Shown piece after piece: positions 20,523 to 28,426 of a stretch of DNA of 64,000 bases. The notes under the pieces are model-generated. The model was not told the origin of the DNA. It searched no databases and was given only the letters and a program-made list of their open reading frames with translations. The stretch is from Fulvimarina sp040239565 (lineage in GTDB: Bacteria > Pseudomonadota > Alphaproteobacteria > Rhizobiales > Rhizobiaceae). The stretch is taken from contig NZ_JBEHWS010000016.1 in the NCBI RefSeq assembly GCF_040239565.1, positions 1 to 64,000 on the forward strand, written 5' to 3'. A program made the position numbers and the translations under genes. Numbering within the stretch: the first letter of the stretch is position 1; every line of letters starts with the position of its first letter.

Positions 20523-21493
20523 GCAGCCCGGCCGCAGCGCCCTCTTCGACAGGACCCGGTGACGGCGCGATCATCGAAGCTTTTCTCGAGATGATGGCAG
20601 TCGAGCGCGGGGCCGCCGACAACACGCTTCAGGCCTATGCGCGCGATCTCGATGCCGCTCGCCGCTTCCTCAAGCCCCACGGCGGGTTCATGCGGGCTGA
20701 GAGCGATGCGATCCGCGCCTATCTGACCGATCTTTCGGCGCAAGGACTGTCGGAAGCGACGCGCTCGCGGCGGCTATCGGCTCTGCGCCAGCTCTATCGC
20801 TTCCTCTACACCGAAGGGCGTCGCAACGACGACCCGACCGGGCCGATCGAGGGCGCGCGCAAGAAGCGGCCTTTGCCGAAGGTGATGAGCGAGGACGAGG
20901 TCGACCGCCTGCTGGAACTCGCCGCGGCTGAAACGCGTAACGGCGAACTCACCGCGGGAGCCCGCTTGAGAGCGGCCCGCCTTCGGGTTCTCGTCGAGCT
21001 TCTTTACGCCACTGGCCTGCGCGTTTCCGAGCTCGTTTCGCTGCCGAAGAGCATGCTCGCCAACCGGGCCCGGACGATCACCGTTCTCGGCAAGGGCAAC
21101 AAGGAGCGATTGGTGCCGATCGGTGCGGAGGCGCGTGAAGCGCTAGACGCCTACGGGCTCGCCCTGAAGGATACGAAATCGCAGGACGAAGGCCCTTGGC
21201 TCTTCCCAGCGGACTCCGAAAGCGGCCATCTCAGCAGGCAGGTCTTCGCCCGCGAGCTGAAGGGGCTCACCGCCCGCGCCGGAATTCCGGTCGCGAAGAT
21301 TTCGCCCCATGTTCTCCGCCATGCCTTTGCGAGCCATCTTCTTCAGAACGGCGCCGATCTGCGTGCCGTTCAGGAACTTCTCGGCCATGCGGATATTTCG
21401 ACCACGCAGATCTATACCCATGTTCTGGAGGAGCGGCTGCACAAGCTGGTTACCGAGCATCATCCCCTTTCGGTGGGGCGCGGGGACTGGTAA
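20519..21493 (+). CDS. xerD: Tyrosine recombinase XerD
   Basis: Site-specific recombinase (324 residues) that with XerC resolves chromosome dimers at dif. The N-terminal SAM-like core-binding domain is followed by the catalytic domain. Seen are the first Arg in ATGLRVSEL, the HVLRHAFASHLLQNG box with H-x-x-R, the second His in LLGHADISTTQ, and the nucleophilic Tyr in IYTHV. The housekeeping context (aroK, accA) and the absence of att repeats argue against a prophage integrase. Overlaps the upstream membrane gene by 4 bp. Confidence 0.95.
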   Translation: MSSPAAAPSSTGPGDGAIIEAFLEMMAVERGAADNTLQAYARDLDAARRFLKPHGGFMRAESDAIRAYLTDLSAQGLSEATRSRRLSALRQLYRFLYTEGRRNDDPTGPIEGARKKRPLPKVMSEDEVDRLLELAAAETRNGELTAGARLRAARLRVLVELLYATGLRVSELVSLPKSMLANRARTITVLGKGNKERLVPIGAEAREALDAYGLALKDTKSQDEGPWLFPADSESGHLSRQVFARELKGLTARAGIPVAKISPHVLRHAFASHLLQNGADLRAVQELLGHADISTTQIYTHVLEERLHKLVTEHHPLSVGRGDW

Positions 21494-21583
21494 CAGACGC
21501 GCAACTCGAACTTCACATTCCCGTTGACGTTACCGAAGCAGCCGGCGAGGCGTCAGGAGTCCTCGGGCGAGAAACGGAAGCGT

Positions 21584-22537
21584 ATGTACAACTATCTGGA
21601 TTTCGAACGGCCGGTCGCCGACCTGGAGGGCCAGATCCTGGAGCTCAGAAAGATCGAGGCCGAGGACGGCGCGGTCGATGTGCACGAAGAGATCGATCGG
21701 CTTGAGACGCGCTCGCGCGACGCCCTCGCCAGCCTTTACCAGAAGCTCACGCCCTGGCAAAAAACGCAGGTCGCGCGCCATCCCGACCGGCCGCACTGCA
21801 ACGACTACATCAAGCGTCTGATCACCGACTTCACGCCGCTCGCCGGCGATCGCTACTATGCCGAAGATTACGCGATGATCGCCGGCTTCGGTCGCTTCGA
21901 CGGGCAGTCCGTCGCGGTGATCGGTCAGGAAAAGGGCAACGACACCCAGACGCGGCTGAAGCACAATTTCGGCATGGCGCGGCCCGAGGGCTACCGCAAG
22001 GCCGTCCGCGTGATGGAGCTTGCCGCGCGATTTGATATCCCCGTCCTCACACTGGTCGATACGGCCGGCGCCTATCCCGGCATCGGCGCTGAGGAGCGTG
22101 GCCAGGCCGAAGCCATCGCCCGCTCGATCGAGACCTGCCTCAATCTGACGGTTCCGCTTGTTTCCGTCGTCCTGGGAGAGGGCGGGTCCGGCGGCGCGAT
22201 CGCGATCGCGACGGCGAATCGGGTCTACATGCTGGAGCATGCGATCTATTCGGTCATTTCGCCCGAAGCGGGTGCATCGATTCTCTGGCGTGATGCGACG
22301 CGAGCCCGCGATGTTGCCCAGGCAATGAAAATTACCGCGCAGGATTTGAAGGAACTGGGGGTCATCGACTCCATCGTCGAGGAGCCGCTCGGCGGTGCGC
22401 ATCGCGATCCGGAAGCTGCGATGGAGACGGCCGCAAACCAAATAAGATCAGGACTTTCCGAGCTGTCCGGTCTCGATGGTGCGACCTTGAAGACTCAGCG
22501 GCGCGAGAAATTTCTCTCCATCGGGCGTAATCTTTGA
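21584..22537 (+). CDS. accA: Acetyl-CoA carboxylase carboxyltransferase subunit alpha
   Basis: AccA with AccD transfers carboxyl from carboxybiotin to acetyl-CoA, the first step of fatty acid synthesis. The protein is 317 residues from the ATG at 21584 (MYNYLDFERP), the usual rhizobial N-terminus; a TTG 60 nt earlier is in frame but gives an atypical extension. Conserved pieces include FGRFDGQSVAVIGQEKG, NFGMARPEGYRKA, DTAGAYPGIGAEERGQ and GEGGSGGA. It follows xerD closely and is probably co-transcribed. Confidence 0.96.
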   Translation: MYNYLDFERPVADLEGQILELRKIEAEDGAVDVHEEIDRLETRSRDALASLYQKLTPWQKTQVARHPDRPHCNDYIKRLITDFTPLAGDRYYAEDYAMIAGFGRFDGQSVAVIGQEKGNDTQTRLKHNFGMARPEGYRKAVRVMELAARFDIPVLTLVDTAGAYPGIGAEERGQAEAIARSIETCLNLTVPLVSVVLGEGGSGGAIAIATANRVYMLEHAIYSVISPEAGASILWRDATRARDVAQAMKITAQDLKELGVIDSIVEEPLGGAHRDPEAAMETAANQIRSGLSELSGLDGATLKTQRREKFLSIGRNL

Positions 22538-22881
22538 GGGTGGTTGCGGGTAGGGCACAGTTCGCACTTGCGTTCCGCTGGGTGATTTCTGCCTAAATCT
22601 CGCCGCTGTTATGCGACCATCTGACACTCGGCCGGGCTCGCCCCCGTCGCGGTATACGCGGCGAGTGAGCAGGCCGAAGCGAATGGGGCAGTTTAACAAC
22701 ACCTTAATTTGCTTTTGAGAGGATGAGGGGAAACGCGTGGGGGTAAATGCTTGGTTCAAGCTTCCCGCGTGATGCGATCCGCTGGGCACTTACGTCCTGG
22801 GTCGTGACTAAGACAGAGCGCGGGGTCTCGGCTATGGGGATGGTCGTCCCGCGCTCCTCTTGCAGGGGAAGCCACGGAAAC
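22538..22881. other. Intergenic region accA / L,D-transpeptidase gene
   Basis: This 344-bp gap contains no gene I can support. An in-frame extension of the next gene covers its last 135 bp but lacks a signal-peptide start or ribosome binding site. The promoter of the L,D-transpeptidase gene is expected here. No strong hairpin follows accA. Confidence 0.5.
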
Positions 22882-23871
22882 ATGATCGTTCGCCGCCTCT
22901 TGACCGGAGCCGTTCTGGCTACCGCGATGTTCACCGCAACAAGCTGCAAATATGCCGATCTGCTCCCGGCCGAGGCGCCGTTGCCGGCGGCTCTCGTCGC
23001 GCAGATCCGGGCAAACAGCATGGGCGTGAATTCGCCAATGCTGGTCCGTCTCTTCAAGGAAGAATCGGAACTCGAAGTCTGGAAGCAGCGCACCGATGGC
23101 ACTTACGCCCATCTCAAGACCTATCCGATCTGCGCGTGGTCAGGAAAGCTCGGCCCGAAGTTCAAGGAAGGCGACCGGCAGGCGCCGGAAGGCTTCTACA
23201 ACGTCAATCCGACCCAGCTTAACCCGAATTCCAGCTACCATCTCGCGATCAACATGGGTTACCCCAACACCTATGACCGCGCGAACGGCCGTACCGGCAG
23301 CCATCTGATGATCCATGGCTCGTGCAACTCGTCCGGCTGCTACGCCATGGACGACGAGCAGGTTCAGGAAATCTACGGTCTTGCGCGCCATTCCTTCGAG
23401 GGCGGCCAGCGCAACTTCCAGATCCAGGCCTATCCCTTCCGCATGACGCCGCAGAACATGGCGCGTCACAGCAATTCGGAACATTATGCTTTCTGGACTA
23501 TGCTGAAGAAGGGTTCGGACTATTTCGAGCAGACCCGCAAGCCGCCGCATGTCGGCGTTTGCGAGCGCAACTATATCTTCGATCAGTCGGCAGAGACGGT
23601 CTCCAAACTGTCTCCCACCGGCCCGTGCCCGCAGACGACCATGCCGGAGCTCGTAATTTCGAAGCATATGCAGGATCAGGTGAAGGTCGAGGAGCTCAAG
23701 TCCCGGATGAGCGAGAGCGAGTTCGCGACCTACACTTCCTACAGCTACAAGACCGGACAGAAGATTTCGGCGGAAGCGTATGCGGCGGAGCAGCACCGTC
23801 GTCCGGGCTACGACCGCAAGGGCAACCGCGTCGGCGGTGGCGGTGGTATTTCCGGCTTTTTGAACCGTTAA
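22882..23871 (+). CDS. Murein L,D-transpeptidase (YkuD/YafK-like)
   Basis: This 329-residue envelope protein starts at the ATG at 22882 (MIVRRLLTGAVLATAM), giving a signal sequence ending in TATSCKYAD. That may be a lipobox, although residue -3 is Thr rather than Leu. The catalytic YkuD motif HGSCNSSGCYAM contains the conserved His and nucleophilic Cys. The domain resembles YafK-type proteins, which modify peptidoglycan or its cross-links to lipoproteins. The C-terminus ends in a Gly-rich stretch. Monocistronic as far as seen, with a hairpin just downstream. Confidence 0.88.
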   Translation: MIVRRLLTGAVLATAMFTATSCKYADLLPAEAPLPAALVAQIRANSMGVNSPMLVRLFKEESELEVWKQRTDGTYAHLKTYPICAWSGKLGPKFKEGDRQAPEGFYNVNPTQLNPNSSYHLAINMGYPNTYDRANGRTGSHLMIHGSCNSSGCYAMDDEQVQEIYGLARHSFEGGQRNFQIQAYPFRMTPQNMARHSNSEHYAFWTMLKKGSDYFEQTRKPPHVGVCERNYIFDQSAETVSKLSPTGPCPQTTMPELVISKHMQDQVKVEELKSRMSESEFATYTSYSYKTGQKISAEAYAAEQHRRPGYDRKGNRVGGGGGISGFLNR

Positions 23872-23885
23872 GCGCCCGGTAATAA

Positions 23886-23915
23886 CGTCTCTGTCGGGAT
23901 TTACCCGCAGAGACG
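23886..23915. terminator. Hairpin between L,D-transpeptidase gene and DUF4269 gene
   Basis: CGTCTCTG and CAGAGACG pair perfectly, with an inner CGGG/CCCG extension and a 5-nt loop. The T tract is missing on both strands. It lies between two convergent genes and could end transcripts from either side, with less certainty than a canonical terminator. Confidence 0.5.
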
Positions 23916-23949
23916 ACCGCGCTGAGGACGTCCGGCGACAGGGGGCGGG

Positions 23950-24467
23950 CTATAAAACGCCCTTCTGGCGAAACCGATGTGCCAGTTCCTCGTCCGAACA
24001 GCCCTCCAGCATCAGCAACGCATCATAGGGATCGCCCGCAAGGTCGAGCGCCGCGGCAAAGGCTGGCTCCGTCTTGAGTTCCGCCTCGCGCTGCCGGAGA
24101 ACGACATCGGGCAATGACGGGCCGCAGAGAGCGAGCAGCCGCTTCTCGCTCGCAAAATAACGCCAACCGTCCTGCTCGTCGACGGCGAGAGCCTCGCCGT
24201 AGACTTCGAACGGCCATCCATAGGTCGTGAAGGAGCAGTGCCGGATCGCAGAAGTTGGACCAGACGAAAATCCGTTTGATCCGCGAAATGGGCGTGAACC
24301 AACTGCGCGAAACACGCCCCGTCTCGGACCTCACCGAGAACGTCGATATCGCTCGATTTAAACGCGATCCCGAGGTGGAGAGTGCCCGCGATCCGCGGAG
24401 AAAACGGCGCGAGAATCCCCATGATCCGGGTCCGCTCGATTGCCTCCTCGAAAGAGGCCCGTTTCAT
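23950..24467 (-). pseudogene. Frameshifted DUF4269 nucleotidyltransferase-like gene
   Basis: Two overlapping minus-strand frames together make one DUF4269 protein of about 172 residues. The first frame (start 24467) gives ILAPFSPRIAGTLHLGI and SSDIDVLGEV, a pol-beta-type nucleotidyltransferase signature, and runs to DQTDFRLVQ. The second frame continues with IRHCSFTTYGWPFEVYG, DEQDGWRYFASEKRLLAL and LKTEPAFAAALDLAGDPYDA to the stop at 23950. One base appears to be missing near 24250-24268 on the plus strand. It is either a recent inactivation, since both halves remain well conserved, or an assembly error. The family has no established function. Confidence 0.75.
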
Positions 24468-24494
24468 CGGACGCATCCTTCTCAAGCTGAGGTC

Positions 24495-24524
24495 AAAGAA
24501 AAAGGCGGGCCCGATCGGACCCGC
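24495..24524 (-). terminator. Terminator of the proVWX operon
   Basis: A 10-bp self-complementary stretch (24505-24524, one G-U pair in the minus transcript) is followed on the minus strand by TTTTTCTTT. It lies 45 nt past the proX stop and just upstream of the DUF4269 gene. Confidence 0.8.
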
Positions 24525-24568
24525 CCGCTTCTCTGTTCAGGCCGCTGCCCGCGGCCCGTGATCCAGGA

Positions 24569-25633
24569 TCAGTTCGAAGAACCGCCTTCAGCCGCAGCGC
24601 GGGCGTCGGACAGCCACTGATCGACGGTCTCCTGGTTGTTCTCGATCCAGGTCGAAGCCTGCTGAACGATGTCTTCCTCGCTATCGGCGCCGCTGTTCAT
24701 CTCGGCATTCTGCGCAAAGATGTCCTTGAGCGGGATCGACGCTTCTTCGAAGATCACCTTCGCTGCCGGGTTGGCTTCGAGGAACTCCGAGTTGACGACC
24801 GGACGAATGTCGTTGGCTGGCCAGCCCATTTCACACGGATCGGCAACGCAGCCCTCGACGCCTTCGACCGTCGCCGCGTCGGCGAGGTTCATCTGCTCTT
24901 CCGGGAGCTTGACTTCCGGTGTCTGAATCCAGACGACGTCCTCGCCCGGGGAGAGCTCGTTGACGGTCCAGTTCGGCGTCCAGGTGTAGAAGAAGATCGG
25001 ATTGCCCTGCTGGTAGGCCGCGATCGCGTCGGCCATGGCGGCCGAATAGTTCGCCTGGATGGCGTTGACGTGGTCATTCAGCTCGAAGGCTTCCAGCTGG
25101 AAGGTGATGGTCTCTTCACAGCCCCAGCCCGGAGGGCAGGCGACCAGATCGGCCTTGCCGTCGCCGTTGCGGTCGAAGGCTTTCTTGACCTCGTCCTTCT
25201 TGAAATCGGTGATCTCGGTGATGCCGAGCTCGTCAGCCGTCTTCTTGTCGACGAGATAGCCCTGCAGCGCGCCGCCCTTTGCGACATAGCCGATCTCTTC
25301 GGCGCCATTGCTGAAGGTGCTCTCATAGGTGTTGTGCAGCGGGAACCAACCTTCGACCCAGCCGGTCACGTCACCCTGGCTGACGGCCTGATAGAAGGCA
25401 GGGGCGTCGAGCGTCGTCGGCTGGCCGACTTCATAGCCGAGTTCCTGAAGAAGCTGGCGGTAGACTTCGGTCGAGAACCAGCCGGTATCCCAGGTCGGGC
25501 GGGCCATCGTGACGGTGACGCCTTCGCCGGGCATCGAGGCTCCGTCCTGGGCAGCTGCCGGCAGGTTGCCGACAAAGGCCATGGACAGTGCCGTTGCGCC
25601 GACGAGAAGAGCCTTCGTGGATTTATGGATCAT
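24569..25633 (-). CDS. proX: Glycine betaine/proline ABC transporter, binding protein
   Basis: Periplasmic solute-binding protein of the ProX/OpuAC type (354 residues). The Sec signal peptide covers about residues 1-29 (ALLVGATALSMAFVG, then AAAQ). The mature part contains RPTWDTGWFSTEVY, GWVEGWFPLHNTY and FFYTWTPNWTVNEL, with the Trp/Tyr richness typical of quaternary-amine binding. It delivers the osmoprotectant to ProW/ProV. Third gene of the operon, 190 nt after proW with a stable hairpin between; that spacing allows a different expression level. Exact substrate not settled by sequence. Confidence 0.93.
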   Translation of the reverse strand: MIHKSTKALLVGATALSMAFVGNLPAAAQDGASMPGEGVTVTMARPTWDTGWFSTEVYRQLLQELGYEVGQPTTLDAPAFYQAVSQGDVTGWVEGWFPLHNTYESTFSNGAEEIGYVAKGGALQGYLVDKKTADELGITEITDFKKDEVKKAFDRNGDGKADLVACPPGWGCEETITFQLEAFELNDHVNAIQANYSAAMADAIAAYQQGNPIFFYTWTPNWTVNELSPGEDVVWIQTPEVKLPEEQMNLADAATVEGVEGCVADPCEMGWPANDIRPVVNSEFLEANPAAKVIFEEASIPLKDIFAQNAEMNSGADSEEDIVQQASTWIENNQETVDQWLSDARAAAEGGSSN

Positions 25634-25785
25634 TCGTATTCAATCTCCCTGTGGTTGGTTCTTGGTTTCCAAATGCGGCAATCGCTTTCAATTGCCACAC
25701 AGTTCTTGTGCATGAGTCTCGCAACTCGGGCACATCGCTGTCAAACCGCGCTGCTTTTTCAGGAAGCTACGGCTCGCAGCGGGAA

Positions 25786-25812
25786 CGACGCCGCTTAGTC
25801 CAAGCGGCGTCG
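25786..25812. repeat. Perfect intercistronic hairpin between proW and proX
   Basis: CGACGCCGCTT (25786-25796) and its exact inverted copy (25802-25812) enclose a 5-nt loop immediately after the proW stop. No T tract follows on the minus strand, so it is more likely an mRNA stability or processing element, or a weak terminator. Confidence 0.6.
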
Positions 25813-25823
25813 AATGGTCGCCT

Positions 25824-26756
25824 TTATTCCGCCGGCTCTGCCGAGCGGCTTCCACCGAAGAGCGGCTTTACCAAGCGGCTGACCGTGTCCTTGACCGAGG
25901 ATTTACTCGAGCGCTTCTTCGCTTCGCCGAGCCCCTGGGTAATGCGATCAAGAATGATCGCCAGCAACACGATCCCGACACCGCCGGCGGTCGCTGTTCC
26001 GACGGCGAGGCGTCCGAGGCCGGTGTTCACCGTGAGGCCTAGACCGCCGGCACCGATGAGCGCCGCGATGACGACCATCGAGAGGGCCAGCATCAGCGTC
26101 TGGTTGAGACCGGCCATGATCGTGCGAAGGGCCAGCGGGAGCTGAACCTCCCACAGAATCTGGCGCGGGGTAGATCCGAAGGCCTTGGCTGCCTCGATGA
26201 GGTCGCCGCGCACGTTGCGGATGCCGAGGTTCGTGAGGCGGATGATCGGCGGAAGGGCGAAGATGATCGTCGCGATGACGCCGGGCACCGTGCCCACACC
26301 GAAGAGCATGACGATCGGCACGAGATAGACGAAGCTCGGGATCGTCTGCATGATGTCGAGGATCGGGCGCAGGATCGACAGGAACTTGTCGCTTCGCGCC
26401 GCCGCGATGCCGAGCGGAACGCCGAGCACGATACAGAACACGACGGCCGTGATGATCATCGAAAGCGTCGTCATCGTTTCCGACCACAGGCCGATCATGT
26501 CGATGAAGGCCAGCGCGATCAGCGTGAAGATCGCAGTGCCCCGTCCCGCGGTCCGCCAAGCGATGGCGCAGAGAACGGCGGTAAAGACGACCCACGGAAC
26601 GGCGTTCAGGAAAGCGTCGAGATTCTGCATGAGCAGGTCGACGGGCTGTTGCATGGCGCGGAACACCGGCCGAAAGGTCGGGACCAGGAAGCCGCGAACG
26701 AAATCGTCGACCCAGTCGGCGAAGGGAATCTCGATGAGGTCTTCGGGACTAAACAT
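25824..26756 (-). CDS. proW: Glycine betaine/proline ABC transporter, permease
   Basis: Inner-membrane permease of the ProW/OpuAB type. From the ATG at 26756 (MFSPEDLIEIPFADWV), preceded by GGTGAG, it has 310 residues; an upstream TTG would add 20 unlikely residues. Several transmembrane helices fill the protein. The ATPase-contacting EAA loop is seen as EAAKAFGSTPRQILWEVQLP. Lies between proV (85 nt upstream) and proX on the same strand. Confidence 0.93.
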   Translation of the reverse strand: MFSPEDLIEIPFADWVDDFVRGFLVPTFRPVFRAMQQPVDLLMQNLDAFLNAVPWVVFTAVLCAIAWRTAGRGTAIFTLIALAFIDMIGLWSETMTTLSMIITAVVFCIVLGVPLGIAAARSDKFLSILRPILDIMQTIPSFVYLVPIVMLFGVGTVPGVIATIIFALPPIIRLTNLGIRNVRGDLIEAAKAFGSTPRQILWEVQLPLALRTIMAGLNQTLMLALSMVVIAALIGAGGLGLTVNTGLGRLAVGTATAGGVGIVLLAIILDRITQGLGEAKKRSSKSSVKDTVSRLVKPLFGGSRSAEPAE

Positions 26757-26840
26757 ACGTGTCTCACCAGTGTCGGGTTCGGGCGCCGAGCCGCTCTGCG
26801 ACCCTTTCAGCACCAATTGTCATGCGATCTTCGTTGCGCG

Positions 26841-28061
26841 CTATTCGGCGGCCGTCTTGAGCGTCGCCTCTTCCTCGACGGTTTCGTCGTCGCCTGCGAG
26901 TTCTGCGAAGATCGTCTCCGGCTCGACGACCCCGATCAGCTTGTCGGCCTCATCGACGACCGCGATGGGAAGACCTTTGCGGGCGAGCGGATAAAGCTCG
27001 AAGATCGGCTTTTCGGCTTCCGCTTTCGGGAACTTGGTAATCAGTGCCGAGGAGCAGTCGCCGCCGGAATTCTGCAGGGCGGCCTGGGCGTCGCGGTAGC
27101 GCAGCACGCCGACAGGCTTGCCGTCTTCGACGACGTAGATCGCATCGCGGCCGAGGCGATCCATGGTCGAAAGCGCGGTCTGGGCACCAAGATCGGCCTT
27201 CTGAAGCGGTTCGGCCTGCTTGGCGACGCGCTTTGCCGGGAAGACGCGCGAGCGGTCGATGTCTTTGGTGAAAGCCTCGACATAATCGTCCGCCGGGCTG
27301 CCTACGATTTCCTCGGCCGTGCCGACTTGAACGAAGCGGCCGCCCTTCATGATGGCGATCTTGTCACCGAGAATCAGCGCCTCGTTGAGATCGTGTGTGA
27401 TGAAGACGATGGTCTTGCCGAGCGAGCGCTGGAGTTCGAGCAGCTCGTCCTGCATGTCGCGGCGAATCAGCGGATCGAGCGCGCCGAAGGGCTCGTCCAT
27501 CAGCAGAACCTGGGGTTCAGCTGCGAGGCCTCGCGCAAGGCCGACACGCTGCTGCATGCCGCCCGAAAGCTGATCGGGATAGCTGTCGGCATATTGTTCG
27601 AGCCCGACCTGTGCCAGTGATTTGCGAGCCCGCTCGTTTCGTTCCGAAACGCCCATGCCCTTGATCTTCAGGCCGAACGCCGCGTTCTCAAGAATGGTTT
27701 TGTGGGGAAAGAGGGCGAAGTGCTGAAAGACCATCGAGATCTTCTGGCGACGGATTTCGCGGATTTCTTCGTCGCTGCAATGGGCGATGTCGTCGCCATC
27801 GATGGTGATCGTGCCGGATGTCGGTGAGATCAGCCCGTTGAGCATGCGGATCAGCGTCGATTTGCCGGAGCCGGACAGCCCCATGACGACGAAGATCTCG
27901 CCTTCCTCGATATCCACGTTGACGTCGTTGACGCCGACGGTCGCGCCGGTCTTCGCGAGTATCTCCTCCTTCGTCTTGCCGCTTTCGACGAGGCGCATCG
28001 CCTCCTCGCCGCGCTCACCGAAGATCTTGTAGAGAGATTTGATACTGAGCTTAGTCGCCAT
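26841..28061 (-). CDS. proV: Glycine betaine/proline ABC transporter, ATPase
   Basis: ATP-binding subunit (406 residues from the ATG at 28061; 22 upstream in-frame residues are not protein-like). Walker A GLSGSGKST at 61-69, signature LSGGMQQRV, and Walker B LLMDEPFGALDP are all present, with the ProV-specific N-terminal segment KSLYKIFGERGEEAM. After the ATPase domain, a C-terminal CBS-like pair (DAIYVVEDGKPVGVL, IAVVDEADKLIGVVEP) probably senses ionic strength, as in related betaine importers. First gene of proVWX. Confidence 0.95.
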   Translation of the reverse strand: MATKLSIKSLYKIFGERGEEAMRLVESGKTKEEILAKTGATVGVNDVNVDIEEGEIFVVMGLSGSGKSTLIRMLNGLISPTSGTITIDGDDIAHCSDEEIREIRRQKISMVFQHFALFPHKTILENAAFGLKIKGMGVSERNERARKSLAQVGLEQYADSYPDQLSGGMQQRVGLARGLAAEPQVLLMDEPFGALDPLIRRDMQDELLELQRSLGKTIVFITHDLNEALILGDKIAIMKGGRFVQVGTAEEIVGSPADDYVEAFTKDIDRSRVFPAKRVAKQAEPLQKADLGAQTALSTMDRLGRDAIYVVEDGKPVGVLRYRDAQAALQNSGGDCSSALITKFPKAEAEKPIFELYPLARKGLPIAVVDEADKLIGVVEPETIFAELAGDDETVEEEATLKTAAE

Positions 28062-28361
28062 GGGCACGCCGCCGTGAGGAAAGAGTGATTGGACTTTCGC
28101 GCAAGCGTAGCACCCTCCATTCGGCACTGCAAAATCGAATTTCTACACTTTTTGACCGCTGCACGGGAAAAATCAATTTTGTGTAGATATAATTTTTCGT
28201 AACCAAGCTAGCTGATGTTTTCTTGGTTAACCGGCAATTTTGCGACCAGACGAAGCATCGGCGAGCAGAAGTTTTTGCGCTGCTGCTGTCGCTCGTTACT
28301 TCGACGTTTTCGGCCCGGTACGAAATCTTACACGTCTGATTCCGCAAACCTTTTTGGGCAC
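28062..28361. other. Upstream region of proVWX
   Basis: This 300-bp stretch lies between the proV start and the terminator of the upstream GMC gene and should carry the proVWX promoter. The part at 28130-28350 is clearly more AT-rich than its surroundings, as expected of a promoter. No convincing gene was found in it. Confidence 0.5.
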
Positions 28362-28395
28362 CAGAAAAGACCCCCGCGAATGCAGCGCGAGGGTC
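28362..28395 (-). terminator. Terminator of the GMC oxidoreductase gene
   Basis: GACCCCCGCG (28369-28378) pairs with CGCGAGGGTC (28386-28395), one G-U in RNA, and is followed on the minus strand by CTTTTCT. It lies 32 nt after the stop codon. Confidence 0.85.
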
Positions 28396-28426
28396 TCTGT
28401 TGGTCGTCGTGGGCCGGAGAGCCGGC

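Noticed and set aside
20519..21493. Tyrosine recombinase as mark of an integrated element
   Set aside because: The sequence and context fit housekeeping XerD; no att repeats or phage genes are nearby.
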